From QHWT01 sp046734675 (GTDB lineage Bacteria; Acidobacteriota; Vicinamibacteria; Vicinamibacterales; 2-12-FULL-66-21), in assembly GCA_046734675.1 (NCBI GenBank), contig JBKPRU010000324.1, positions 1-18,955 on the forward strand: a stretch of 18,955 bases of DNA, written 5' to 3'. This document shows positions 1 to 7,228 of this stretch, in pieces. Every line of letters starts with the position of its first letter. The stretch's first letter is position 1. Made by a program: the position numbers and the translations under genes. The notes beneath the pieces were generated by a model. It saw only the letters and a list, made by a program, of their open reading frames with translations. It made no database searches and was not told the DNA's origin.

Positions 1-107
1 ACTTGGTAGTGACCGGATTTCTCGCGGCCGTGGCCCTCATCGCCTCCTACGTCCCCGCGCGCCGGGCCGCCGCGCTTTCGCCGGTCGTCGCGCTGAAGAG
101 TTCCTAG
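1..107 (+). CDS. C-terminal end of an ABC-type (MacB/FtsX-like) permease, partial
   Basis: The open frame starts outside the window; the first complete codon is at base 3 and the stop is TAG at 105-107. The 34 visible residues are one hydrophobic segment (LVVTGFLAAVALIASYVPAR) followed by RRAAALSPVVALKSS. A final membrane helix running into a Pro-Ala-Arg-Arg-Ala-Ala motif and then a Pro-Val-x-Ala-Leu tail is the usual ending of FtsX/MacB permeases, including the duplicated orphan permeases common in Acidobacteriota. The substrate and the partner ATPase cannot be seen. The assignment rests only on this short tail. Confidence 0.7.
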   Translation, partial: LVVTGFLAAVALIASYVPARRAAALSPVVALKSS

Positions 108-125
108 TGCCTTAGGTATCGTCTC

Positions 126-210
126 GCCGGGTCTGAAGACCCGGCCTACGACTGATCACGATGGCGGCTCCATTGATTCCACGTAGGGCGGGTCTTTAGA
201 CCCGCCTAAG
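126..210. repeat. REP-like inverted pair, GTAG feet inside
   Basis: There are two hairpins. The first has GCCGGGTCT (126-134) pairing with AGACCCGGC (137-145) and is followed by CTAC (146-149), so its GTAG foot is on the minus strand. The second has GTAG (183-186), then GGCGGGTCT (187-195) pairing with AGACCCGCC (198-206). Both stems are perfect, 9 bp, with a two-base centre. The two feet face each other across about 33 bases. They match the format GTAG-N7-CT-NN-AG-N7' of the other elements in this window. They fill most of the gap between the permease tail and the protease gene. Confidence 0.8.
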
Positions 211-231
211 CACGGGCTCGCGACTAACAGT

Positions 232-251
232 CTCGGGACTCGGGACTCGGG
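232..251 (+). repeat. Heptamer tandem repeat CTCGGGA, almost three copies
   Basis: CTCGGGA occurs at 232-238 and 239-245, followed by a partial CTCGGG at 246-251. It ends 17 bases before the ATG of the protease gene, so it lies in the leader. No regulatory role can be shown from sequence alone. The unit is short enough to vary by slippage. Confidence 0.75.
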
Positions 252-268
252 CACCGCGTCCTACTGGC

Positions 269-1237
269 ATGGTTTCTTTTCCCAGCAATCACCTCGACGA
301 CGGTCTGCTGGACGCGTATTCACAAGCGGTGATGCACGCGGTCGACGCCGTGGCCGGGGCCGTCGTCAACATTACCGTCACCCACAAGCGGAATGACGCG
401 CAGTCGCAGGGCGCCCAGGCGAGCGGGTCCGGCTTCGTGTTCGCGGCCGACGGGCTCATTCTCACCAACAGCCATGTTGTCGAAGGCGCGTCGAAGGTCG
501 AGGTCACCTTGGCCGATGGACGCGATTGCGACGCGGACGTCGTCGGGCGCGATCCGGACATCGATCTCGCGGTGCTTCGAATCACCGCCACCGATCTCGT
601 CGCCGCGACGCTCGGGGATTCGCGCGTCCTGCGGCCGGGGCAGCTCGTCGTCGCGATCGGCAATCCTTACGGCTTCCAGCACACGGTCACGGCGGGCGTG
701 GTGAGCGCGCTCGGACGATCGCTCCGGTCGCGGTCAGGACGGCTGATTGAGAACGTCATCCAGACCGACGCAGCGTTGAATCCGGGGAACTCGGGCGGGC
801 CGCTCGTCGCCAGCGACGGCCGGGTCGTCGGCGTGAACACCGCAATCATCGCCGGCAGCAACGGACTCAGCTTCGCGGTGCCGATCGCGACGGCGATGCT
901 GGTGGTGCCGGCGCTGCTGCGCGACGGACGGGTCCGTCGCGGCTACCTCGGGATCGCGGGACAGAGCGTGCCGCTGCTGCGGCGCGTGACCAGGTTCCAT
1001 CGTCTCGCGCAGGTCGGCGCGGTGCTGGTGACGCAGGTGGAGAAGGGCGCGCCCGCGGATCTCGCGGGCGTCCGCGACGGCGACCTGCTCGTCGCGCTCG
1101 ACGACATCGTCCTCGAGAGCCTGGACGATCTGCACCGCGCGCTCACCGACGAGCGGATTGGCACGCGCGCGACGCTCGGGATCCTGCGCGGCACGGCGCG
1201 GCTCGACGCGAGCGTAAATATCGGTGAGAGGAAGTAA
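269..1237 (+). CDS. HtrA/DegP-like trypsin-fold serine protease with one PDZ domain
   Basis: This 322-residue protein is probably an ATP-independent quality-control protease of the S1C family. The catalytic triad is visible: His69 in LTNSHVVEG, Asp99 in DPDIDLAVL and Ser175 in LNPGNSGGPL. Trypsin-fold positions run from about 15 to 215 and a single PDZ domain from about 222 to 315 (GYLGIAG ... GAPADLAGVRDGDLLVALDD). Unlike classical DegP or DegS, it shows no signal peptide or membrane anchor: the N terminus is polar and acidic (MVSFPSNHLDDGLLDAY). It may therefore act in the cytoplasm, or the true start may lie elsewhere, although no better in-frame start was seen. It is convergent with the hem series and separated from hemB by a REP-like pair. 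The family is very secure; the location is not. Confidence 0.93.
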   Translation: MVSFPSNHLDDGLLDAYSQAVMHAVDAVAGAVVNITVTHKRNDAQSQGAQASGSGFVFAADGLILTNSHVVEGASKVEVTLADGRDCDADVVGRDPDIDLAVLRITATDLVAATLGDSRVLRPGQLVVAIGNPYGFQHTVTAGVVSALGRSLRSRSGRLIENVIQTDAALNPGNSGGPLVASDGRVVGVNTAIIAGSNGLSFAVPIATAMLVVPALLRDGRVRRGYLGIAGQSVPLLRRVTRFHRLAQVGAVLVTQVEKGAPADLAGVRDGDLLVALDDIVLESLDDLHRALTDERIGTRATLGILRGTARLDASVNIGERK

Positions 1238-1255
1238 GCGCGGGACGTGTCACCC

Positions 1256-1321
1256 GTAGCTTCCGGCTGCAGCCGGAAGAGCATCGCGGCAGCTGAACTT
1301 CCGCCTCAAGGCGGAAGCTAC
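1256..1321. repeat. REP-like inverted pair, GTAG feet outside, between convergent genes
   Basis: GTAG at 1256-1259 is followed by a perfect 20-base palindrome at 1260-1279 (half-site CTTCCGGCTG). After an 18-base spacer, CTTCCGCCT (1298-1306) pairs with AGGCGGAAG (1309-1317), followed by CTAC (1318-1321). Both fit GTAG-N7-CT-NN-AG-N7', and here the feet point outward. The pair sits between the convergent ends of the protease gene and hemB, so it could also terminate or stabilise both transcripts. There is no T-tract, so a classic intrinsic terminator is not claimed. Confidence 0.8.
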
Positions 1322-1334
1322 GAGGATCGTCTGG

Positions 1335-2351
1335 TTACGCCAGCACCCGGGCGGCTTCGCGGGCGTAGTAGGAGATGATGATGTCGGCGCCGGCGCGGCG
1401 GATCGACGTGAGCGTCTCCATCATGGCGCGGGGCTCGTCGATCCAGCCGTTGCGAGCGGCGGCCTTGAGCATCGCGTATTCGCCGCTGACCTGATACGCC
1501 GCGGTCGGTACGCCGAACTCGTGCTTCACGCGCGAGATGACGTCGAGGTATGCGAGCGCCGGCTTCACCATCACGATGTCGGCCCCTTCCTCGAGATCGA
1601 GCTCCACCTCGCGCATCGCCTCTTCGACGTTCGCGGGATCCATCTGGTGCGATCGGCGATCGCCGAACGCGGGCGCCGAATCCGCGGCCTCGCGGAACGG
1701 TCCGTAGAACGCGGAGCAGTACTTCGCCGCATACGACATGATCGCCACCTGCGCGAACCCCGCCTCGTCGAGCGCTTCGCGGATTCGGCCGACGCGCCCG
1801 TCCATCATGTCCGACGGCGCGACGATGTCGGCGCCGGCCGCGGCATGCGACAGGGCCGCCCGCGCGAGCTGCTCGACGGTCGCGTCATTCGCGATCTCCT
1901 CGTCGATGACGATGCCGCAGTGGCCATGCGACGTGTACTCGCACAGGCACACGTCGGTGATGACGAGCAGGCCCGGCACTTCGCGCTTGAGCGCGCGGAC
2001 CGCGGTCTGCACGGGCGCTTCCGCATCGTAGGCGGCGGAGCCGACGGCATCCTTGTCGTCGGGCAGGCCGAACAACAGCACGCCGGGAACCCCGTCCGCC
2101 TTCGCGGCCGCGGCTTCGCGCACCGCTTCGTCCACCGACAATTGATACACGCCCGGCATCGATCCCACTTCGCGGCGTTGCCCTTCGCCGCTGCACACGA
2201 ACAACGGATACAGAAAGTTGTCCGGCGACAGCCGGGTCTCGCGCACCAGCGCGCGCAGCGCGGCGCTGCGCCGCAGCCGGCGCGGCCGATGCCGCAGCTC
2301 GAGGGGAGCGTGAGTGACGTGCGCGTGGCCGCCGGAATGCCTGGTCGTCAT
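1335..2351 (-). CDS. hemB: Porphobilinogen synthase (delta-aminolevulinic acid dehydratase)
   Basis: The enzyme condenses two 5-aminolevulinate molecules to porphobilinogen in the cytoplasm. The 338-residue length fits the family with a short extra N terminus. The two Schiff-base lysines are in the expected contexts: Lys210 in MSYAAKYCSAFYGP and Lys263 in VMVKPALAYLD. The segment DVCLCEYTSHGHCG has Cys135, Cys137 and Cys145, the three-cysteine zinc site, so this is a zinc-dependent form. The N terminus up to about residue 22 carries several histidines (HSGGHAHVTH) outside the conserved core. The gene starts 7 bases after the stop of the methyltransferase/HemD fusion, which supports co-transcription, and it is the last gene of the minus-strand series. 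Confidence 0.97.
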   Translation of the reverse strand: MTTRHSGGHAHVTHAPLELRHRPRRLRRSAALRALVRETRLSPDNFLYPLFVCSGEGQRREVGSMPGVYQLSVDEAVREAAAAKADGVPGVLLFGLPDDKDAVGSAAYDAEAPVQTAVRALKREVPGLLVITDVCLCEYTSHGHCGIVIDEEIANDATVEQLARAALSHAAAGADIVAPSDMMDGRVGRIREALDEAGFAQVAIMSYAAKYCSAFYGPFREAADSAPAFGDRRSHQMDPANVEEAMREVELDLEEGADIVMVKPALAYLDVISRVKHEFGVPTAAYQVSGEYAMLKAAARNGWIDEPRAMMETLTSIRRAGADIIISYYAREAARVLA

Positions 2352-2358
2352 GGTGCAC

Positions 2359-3900
2359 CTACGAGCTGACGCTGACGGTGGTGGGCTGATGGAAATGCTG
2401 GACGAGCGCGTCGACGAGATCCGGGATGGTATAGCGCTTCGGCATCACGGTCGTTGCGATGCCGAGCTGCTGCGCCGCTTCGGCGGTGACGGGGCCGATC
2501 GAGGCCACCACCGTCGTGCGCAGAAGATCGGCCGCCTGTTCGGCGCCGAAAATCTTTGCGAAGTTCTTGACGGTCGAGGCGCTCGTGAACGTCACCGCGT
2601 CGATCTGGCGATCGAGCAGCATGCGATACACGTCATGGTCGTCGTCGCGTTCGCCGCCGGCGACGAGCGTGCGATACGCCGCCACCTCCGTCACCTCGGC
2701 GCCCGCCTCGCGTAGTTCGTCGGCGAGCACTTCGCGGGCGATGTCAGCCCGCGGCAGGAGGAAACGCTTCCCGCGCACCTCGTCGCGCGCCTTGAGCGCC
2801 TCGGCAACCGCTTCCGCGCGGTATTCCTCCGGCGTCAAATCCGCGCGGATGCCGTAGCGCGACAGCTGCTGCGCGGTCGCCGGACCGATCGTACAGATGC
2901 GCGGTCCTTTCAGATCGCGGATGTCGCCGTTGGCGAGCAGCCGCCGCATGAAGTGCTCGACGCCGTTCGCGCTCGTGAACACGAGCCAGTCGTAACGGCC
3001 CGCTTCGGTGCAGGCGCGATCGAGCGCGTCGAGATCCTCCGGCGGCGCGAGACGGATGGTCGGCGCGAGAATCGCTTCGGCGCCGCGCTCCTCGAGCATG
3101 TCGACCAGATCACCCGCCTGCTCGGTCGCGCGGGTCACGACCACGCGCCGGCCGAACAGCGGACGCTCGTCGTACCACCGCAGGTGCTCGCGCAGGCCGG
3201 CCACGCGCCCGACGATCAGCATCGCCGGACGGCCCGTCCGCGCCTGCGACGCGATATCGCCCAGCGTACCGGTCACGGTGTCCTGCGCCGGCGTCGTGCC
3301 GTTGTAGACCAGAACGGCCGATTCATCGGCGGGCCGTCCGTGTTCGACGAGCGCGTGAGCGATCGCCTCCACCTGCTTCGCGCCCGCGAAGCACACGAGT
3401 GTGCCGTCGATGCCGGCGAGGCGCGACCAGTCGACGTCCGGCGCCGCATCGTTCTCCGATTCGTGGCCGCGCACGAGGACCACGGTATCGCCCGCGCCCG
3501 GATAGGTGACCGGCACGCCGGCATACGCGGGCACGCCAATCGCGGCAGGAATGCCGGGCACGACTTCGAACGGCACGCGCTGCTCGTGCAGGAACAGCGC
3601 TTCCTTGCCGCCGCTGTCGAACACGAACGGGTCGCCCCATTTCAACCGCACGACCGTCTTGCCTTCGCGCGCCTTCTCGACCAGCAGCAGCGAGATGGCG
3701 TCCTGATCGAACGGGCGCGGCGCCGCCGCGCCGACGTCAATCCGCTCCGCGTCGGCACCCGCGAGCCGCAGCAGCCGCGTGTGGATCTGGTGGTCGTAGA
3801 CGACGACGTCCGCGCTCTCGAGGCAGCGGCGCCCCCGCACGCTGATCAACCCGGGATCGCCCGGACCGGCGCCGACGATGTACACGCAGGGGTTGGTCAT
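2359..3900 (-). CDS. Fusion of uroporphyrinogen-III C-methyltransferase-like domain and uroporphyrinogen-III synthase
   Basis: This 513-residue protein has two domains. Residues 1-245 are a tetrapyrrole methylase of the CobA/SUMT type: VGAGPGDPGLISVRG at the N terminus, VVPGIPAAIGVPAYAGVP near 115-130, and a regular end (GTTPAQDTVTGTL, IVGRVAGLREHLRW). Residues 248 to about 500 are HemD, starting PLFGRRVVVTRATEQAGDLVDMLEERGA, which closes hydroxymethylbilane to uroporphyrinogen III. The pairing would send product to heme (HemD) and to siroheme or cobalamin (SUMT). In the methylase, the usual RLKGGDP-FGRGGEE signature reads RLKWGDPFVFDSGGKEA (residues 85-101), so activity is uncertain. It lies 7 bases upstream of hemB and 220 bases downstream of hemC. 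HemD is secure; SUMT activity is not. Confidence 0.9.
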   Translation of the reverse strand: MTNPCVYIVGAGPGDPGLISVRGRRCLESADVVVYDHQIHTRLLRLAGADAERIDVGAAAPRPFDQDAISLLLVEKAREGKTVVRLKWGDPFVFDSGGKEALFLHEQRVPFEVVPGIPAAIGVPAYAGVPVTYPGAGDTVVLVRGHESENDAAPDVDWSRLAGIDGTLVCFAGAKQVEAIAHALVEHGRPADESAVLVYNGTTPAQDTVTGTLGDIASQARTGRPAMLIVGRVAGLREHLRWYDERPLFGRRVVVTRATEQAGDLVDMLEERGAEAILAPTIRLAPPEDLDALDRACTEAGRYDWLVFTSANGVEHFMRRLLANGDIRDLKGPRICTIGPATAQQLSRYGIRADLTPEEYRAEAVAEALKARDEVRGKRFLLPRADIAREVLADELREAGAEVTEVAAYRTLVAGGERDDDHDVYRMLLDRQIDAVTFTSASTVKNFAKIFGAEQAADLLRTTVVASIGPVTAEAAQQLGIATTVMPKRYTIPDLVDALVQHFHQPTTVSVSS

Positions 3901-3911
3901 CTTTTCTCAAT

Positions 3912-3937
3912 GCGCGTGGGGCCCCACCGCCACGCGC
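3912..3937 (-). promoter_or_regulatory. Hairpin just upstream of the methyltransferase/HemD start
   Basis: GCGCGTGG (3912-3919) pairs with CCACGCGC (3930-3937), with a GC-rich loop that contains GGGGCCCC. It lies 11 bases upstream of the ATG at 3900 on the minus strand, so it would form in the leader and could affect ribosome access. The closest Shine-Dalgarno-like string on that strand is GAGAAAAG next to the start codon. The function is inferred from position only. Confidence 0.4.
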
Positions 3938-3950
3938 TTTACGCGCTTCG

Positions 3951-3991
3951 CCCTTCGACTTCGCTCAGAACACCCTGAGCCAGTCGAAGGG
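3951..3991. repeat. Dispersed-type hairpin (CCCTTCGACT arm)
   Basis: CCCTTCGACT (3951-3960) pairs with AGTCGAAGGG (3982-3991), and inside it CTCAG (3964-3968) pairs with CTGAG (3975-3979). This two-step palindrome is a different type from the GTAG-footed elements. From memory, similar sequences are scattered between genes of many GC-rich bacteria. It occupies the hemC to hemD gap. Confidence 0.75.
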
Positions 3992-4039
3992 TCGCGCGAC
4001 GCCTTTCGGGCTTGCCGTCGCTTCGCGGCGGCCTTCTGA

Positions 4040-4063
4040 GCAGGTCCGACCTTCGGGTCGGGC
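4040..4063 (+). repeat. REP-like hairpin with a variant GCAG foot and UUCG loop
   Basis: GCAG (4040-4043) is followed by a stem whose core is CCGACC (4046-4051), TTCG, GGTCGG (4056-4061), extendable by a G-T and a G-C pair to 4044-4063. It follows the same layout as the GTAG elements except that the foot is GCAG and the apex is CT-TC-GG. UUCG closing a stem is an unusually stable tetraloop in RNA. It lies about 58 bases past the hemC stop. Confidence 0.65.
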
Positions 4064-4120
4064 GTGCTCGAGCCGGCCATTGCGGTGATACCAACACGCC
4101 CTACCAGCTACCAGCTGTTT

Positions 4121-5086
4121 TCAGTAGCTGCCCTCGACCGGCCCCTGGGCGTTGCGCACCTCGTCGAGCAGCGCCATCGCGCCGGCGGACGCGAGCGTCT
4201 CGGCCAGCTGCTGGCCGAGGCGGGCCGGCTCCGACGCCGGGCCGCGCGCCTGGCGTCGAATGCTGCGGCGGCCGTCCACTGACGAGACGATCGCGTGCAT
4301 GTCGAGATCGCCGTTGGCCGGGAGCGCAATCGCGCCAAGCGGTAGCTGGCATCCGCCGCCCAGCGCGGCGACGAGCGCGCGCTCGGCGGCGAGCGCGATG
4401 CCCGCCATACCATCATTGATCGGTTGGAGGCGGCCGCGCGTGTCGCGATCGTCGCTGCGGATCTCGATGGCAACGATGCCTTGGCCGGGCGCGGGGACGC
4501 AGTCGGCCGGCGGGATCGGAGAGGAAATCCGCCCGGCGAAGCCGAGGCGCTTCATGCCGGCGGCGGCGAGCACCAGCGCGTCGAAGCCGCCGGCGTCGAG
4601 CTTGCGCAGCCGCGTGTCGACGTTGCCGCGGATCGGCGCGAACTGCGCGCGCGGCATCAGCGTCGCGAGTTGGGCGATGCGCCGGACGCTGCTCGTGCCA
4701 ATCGTCGGGCTGTCGCCGATCTGCGCCACCGCGGACGCGAGGTCCAGCGGACCCGACGCGCCGGGCAGCACGAGCGCGTCGCGCGCATCCTCGCGCGGCA
4801 GGACCGCGGCGATGTCGAGCCCGTCGGGCAGCACCGCCGGCATGTCTTTCGCGCTGTGGACGGCGAGGTCGACGTCTCCGGCGAGCAGCGCTTCCTCGAT
4901 TTCCTTGACGAACAGCCGCTTGCCGCCAACCTCCGAGAGCGGCGCTTCCTGCAGCCGGTCGCCCGCGGTCTTGATGATGAGCAGCTCGACGTCATGTCCC
5001 TGCTGCTCGAGCAGCCTCGCGACGGTGCGCGCCTGCCACAGCGCGAGCTGACTCCCGCGCGTTCCGATCCGCAGCGGCCTCGTCAT
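4121..5086 (-). CDS. hemC: Hydroxymethylbilane synthase (porphobilinogen deaminase)
   Basis: The enzyme polymerises four porphobilinogen units to hydroxymethylbilane in the cytoplasm. The product is 321 residues, normal for HemC. The dipyrromethane cofactor attaches at Cys246 in LGGGCQLPLGA, and Asp81 in HSAKDMP is the catalytic acid. IGTRGSQLALWQ opens the protein and GTSSVRR lies at 130-136. The frame stays open about 103 codons further upstream into hemA, but the conserved N terminus begins at the ATG at 5086. That ATG overlaps the hemA stop by 4 bases (ATGA), so translational coupling with hemA is likely. Downstream is a 220-base gap with three hairpins before the next gene. Confidence 0.97.
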   Translation of the reverse strand: MTRPLRIGTRGSQLALWQARTVARLLEQQGHDVELLIIKTAGDRLQEAPLSEVGGKRLFVKEIEEALLAGDVDLAVHSAKDMPAVLPDGLDIAAVLPREDARDALVLPGASGPLDLASAVAQIGDSPTIGTSSVRRIAQLATLMPRAQFAPIRGNVDTRLRKLDAGGFDALVLAAAGMKRLGFAGRISSPIPPADCVPAPGQGIVAIEIRSDDRDTRGRLQPINDGMAGIALAAERALVAALGGGCQLPLGAIALPANGDLDMHAIVSSVDGRRSIRRQARGPASEPARLGQQLAETLASAGAMALLDEVRNAQGPVEGSY

Positions 5087-6393
5087 GAAGACACCTTCTG
5101 TTGCTGTTGCGTGCCGTCGGATTTCGATTTGTCGTCGGCGAGGCTGAACAGGCGATTGAGCGCGTCGGCGTAGGCGACGACCATCGCCTCGTCGTTGACC
5201 GCCTTCAGTTGCTCGGTGGGCGTGAGCAGCAGCTTCTCGACGATGAGATGCGTGATCTCGTCGACCCGCGCGCGCGCTTCGGGCGGCAGTCCCGACAGCT
5301 TCGACTCGAGGCGCTGCAGCTCCGCCTGGCGGATCGCTTCGAACCGCTGCCGGAGCGCGATCACGGTCGGGATGATCTCGCGCGACTGCACCCACGCGAC
5401 GAACCGGTCGACCTCTTCGCCGACGATCTGCTCGGCGCGCTGCAGCTCCGCCGAGCGGCGCGCGAGGTTCTCCTGCACGATCGACTGCAGGTCGTCGATG
5501 TTGTAGAGGAACACCTGGTCGAGATCGCCGACGGCGGCGTCGACGTCGCGCGGGACGGCGATGTCGATGACGAAGAGCGCGCGGTTGCGCCGGGGCCGCA
5601 TCGCCTCCTCCACGCGCGCTCGCGTCAGGACCGGCTCGGTTGCGCCGGTGGCCGTGACCACGATGTCGGCGGCCGACAACGCGTCACCGAGCGAGCCCCA
5701 TGGCACCGCGCGTCCGTTCAGGCGTCGTGCGAGCGCTTCGGCAGTCGCGAGCGTGCGGCTGGCAATCGTCAGCTGCTTCACCTGCTGCGCCTGCAGGTGG
5801 ACGCCGGTCAGCTTGGCCATCTCGCCCGCGCCGAGGATCAGCACCTCGAGCCCTTTGAGGTCGCCGAGGATTTTGCGTGCGAGGGAAATCGCCGCGAAGC
5901 TGACCGAGACGGCCCCTTCGCCGAGCCCGGTTTCCGAGCGCACGCGCTTGCCGACGGTGAACGCGGACGTGAACAACCGGTTCGTGATCGCGCCCGTGTG
6001 CTTCAGCGCGCTCGCCGTCGCGAACGCCTCTTTCACCTGTCCCAGGATCTGCGGCTCCCCGACGACCAGCGAGTCGAGCCCGGCGGCGACCCGAAACAGA
6101 TGCATCGCGGCCTCGGCCCCGCGCCGGACGAACAGGTGCGGCGCAACGGTCTCATGCGGCAGCCGGTGATATTCGCTGATGAAGCGGCTGAACGTGTCGG
6201 CGGCGGCGTCACTCTCGGCGGCGGCGTAGATCTCGGCGCGGTTGCACGTCGACAGTACGACGATCTCGCGCGCGGCGCCGCGCCGCGCGATCGCCGCGAG
6301 TGCCGCGTCCACACCCTCCTTCGCGAAATCCACGCATTCGCGGAGTTCGACGGGCGCTGTCCGGTGACTGACGCCGACGGCCAGCAACTTCAT
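5083..6393 (-). CDS. hemA: Glutamyl-tRNA reductase
   Basis: This is the first committed step of the C5 route to tetrapyrroles: NADPH-dependent reduction of glutamyl-tRNA to glutamate-1-semialdehyde. At 436 residues it is of normal length. The catalytic Cys50 lies in VVLSTCNRAEIYA. The signature VGEPQILGQVKEAF is at 111-124, the NADPH-binding segment LEVLILGAGEMAKL is near 190, and the dimerisation region is C-terminal. The tail ends in a polar glutamine-rich stretch (DGTQQQQKVSS) outside the conserved core. The start lies 6 bases after the hemX stop with no clear ribosome binding site, so translation probably depends on coupling. The partner aminotransferase HemL is not in the window. Confidence 0.97.
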   Translation of the reverse strand: MKLLAVGVSHRTAPVELRECVDFAKEGVDAALAAIARRGAAREIVVLSTCNRAEIYAAAESDAAADTFSRFISEYHRLPHETVAPHLFVRRGAEAAMHLFRVAAGLDSLVVGEPQILGQVKEAFATASALKHTGAITNRLFTSAFTVGKRVRSETGLGEGAVSVSFAAISLARKILGDLKGLEVLILGAGEMAKLTGVHLQAQQVKQLTIASRTLATAEALARRLNGRAVPWGSLGDALSAADIVVTATGATEPVLTRARVEEAMRPRRNRALFVIDIAVPRDVDAAVGDLDQVFLYNIDDLQSIVQENLARRSAELQRAEQIVGEEVDRFVAWVQSREIIPTVIALRQRFEAIRQAELQRLESKLSGLPPEARARVDEITHLIVEKLLLTPTEQLKAVNDEAMVVAYADALNRLFSLADDKSKSDGTQQQQKVSS

Positions 6394-6399
6394 GATCGG

Positions 6400-7224
6400 T
6401 TAGAAGTTGTGACTCCGCGTCAGGAAATAGCCGACGGGTACGAAGTTCAGCAGGACGATCACGAACCCGATCGCCGAGAGCCACGCGGCGCGCCGGCCGC
6501 TCCAGCCAATCGTCCGCCGCGCGAACAGCGCGAAGGAATACATGGCCCACGACAGCAGCGCGAACAGGATCTTTGGATCGCCGACCGACATCGCCTGCGC
6601 TCGCGGGTCGGGCGAGGCGTGGATCTGCGTCGCCCAGAAGCCGCCGACGATGAGGCCGCAGGTGAGGAACAGCCAGCCCACGATGATCGCGCGGCCGTTC
6701 ATCACGTCCAGCACCTGGAGCGAGGGCAGCCGCGCGTAGAAGAACCCGAGGTGCTTGGCTTTGATTTCCTTGAAGAGCAGCACGTAGGTGACGCCCAGCA
6801 CGAACGCGAGCGCGAAGCTCGCATAGGCGAAGAGCATCGAGAGCACGTGGATGGTGAAGAGCGGGCTCCGGAGCAGCGCCGGCCGCGGCTCGATCTCGGT
6901 CGCGTGAAGCGCCGGCAGCAGCGCGAGCACCGCGAGCAGCACGGTGACGAACGCGCCCATCGCCTTCTCGTCGGTGGTCAGTTCGACGTAGAGATAGGCG
7001 AGGCCGAGGAGCCACACGAATGCGGACACCGCGGCGGTCGTGCCGACCAGCGGCGCGTAGCCCGCTTCGACGGTCTGCATGCCGATGAGGAACGTGTGCG
7101 CGAGCACGCCGCCGGCGAGGAGCGCGGTCGCGGCGCGGCCCACCTCGGGCTGGCGCCGGCTGAAGTGCACCATGTACGCAGCGGCAGATGCCGCATACAG
7201 GATGAAGGGAAGCCAGGCCAGCAT
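6400..7224 (-). CDS. hemX: HemX/CcsA-like cytochrome c assembly family membrane protein
   Basis: This 274-residue integral membrane protein has about eight hydrophobic segments. It resembles the CcsA/ResC part of cytochrome c assembly proteins. His in FTIHVLSMLFAYASFAL matches a conserved CcsA histidine position, and GDPKILFALLSWAMYS resembles the WDPKE-x-LITW region that follows the tryptophan-rich motif. However, the tryptophan-rich heme-binding motif itself is lacking, as in HemX proteins. In Bacillus, HemX is encoded next to hemA and lowers HemA levels; a similar role is inferred here because it directly precedes hemA with a 6-base gap. It starts 4 bases after the upstream VWA gene. An alternative is a true cytochrome c assembly role. 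Confidence 0.8.
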   Translation of the reverse strand: MLAWLPFILYAASAAAYMVHFSRRQPEVGRAATALLAGGVLAHTFLIGMQTVEAGYAPLVGTTAAVSAFVWLLGLAYLYVELTTDEKAMGAFVTVLLAVLALLPALHATEIEPRPALLRSPLFTIHVLSMLFAYASFALAFVLGVTYVLLFKEIKAKHLGFFYARLPSLQVLDVMNGRAIIVGWLFLTCGLIVGGFWATQIHASPDPRAQAMSVGDPKILFALLSWAMYSFALFARRTIGWSGRRAAWLSAIGFVIVLLNFVPVGYFLTRSHNF

Positions 7225-7228
7225 CGCG

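Noticed and set aside
1260..1317. Classic Rho-independent terminators at the hemB and protease ends
   Set aside because: The hairpins are strong but no run of T follows on either strand.
5087..5395. N-terminal extension of hemC by about 103 residues
   Set aside because: The extra part is a shadow of hemA and the conserved HemC N terminus starts at the ATG at 5086.
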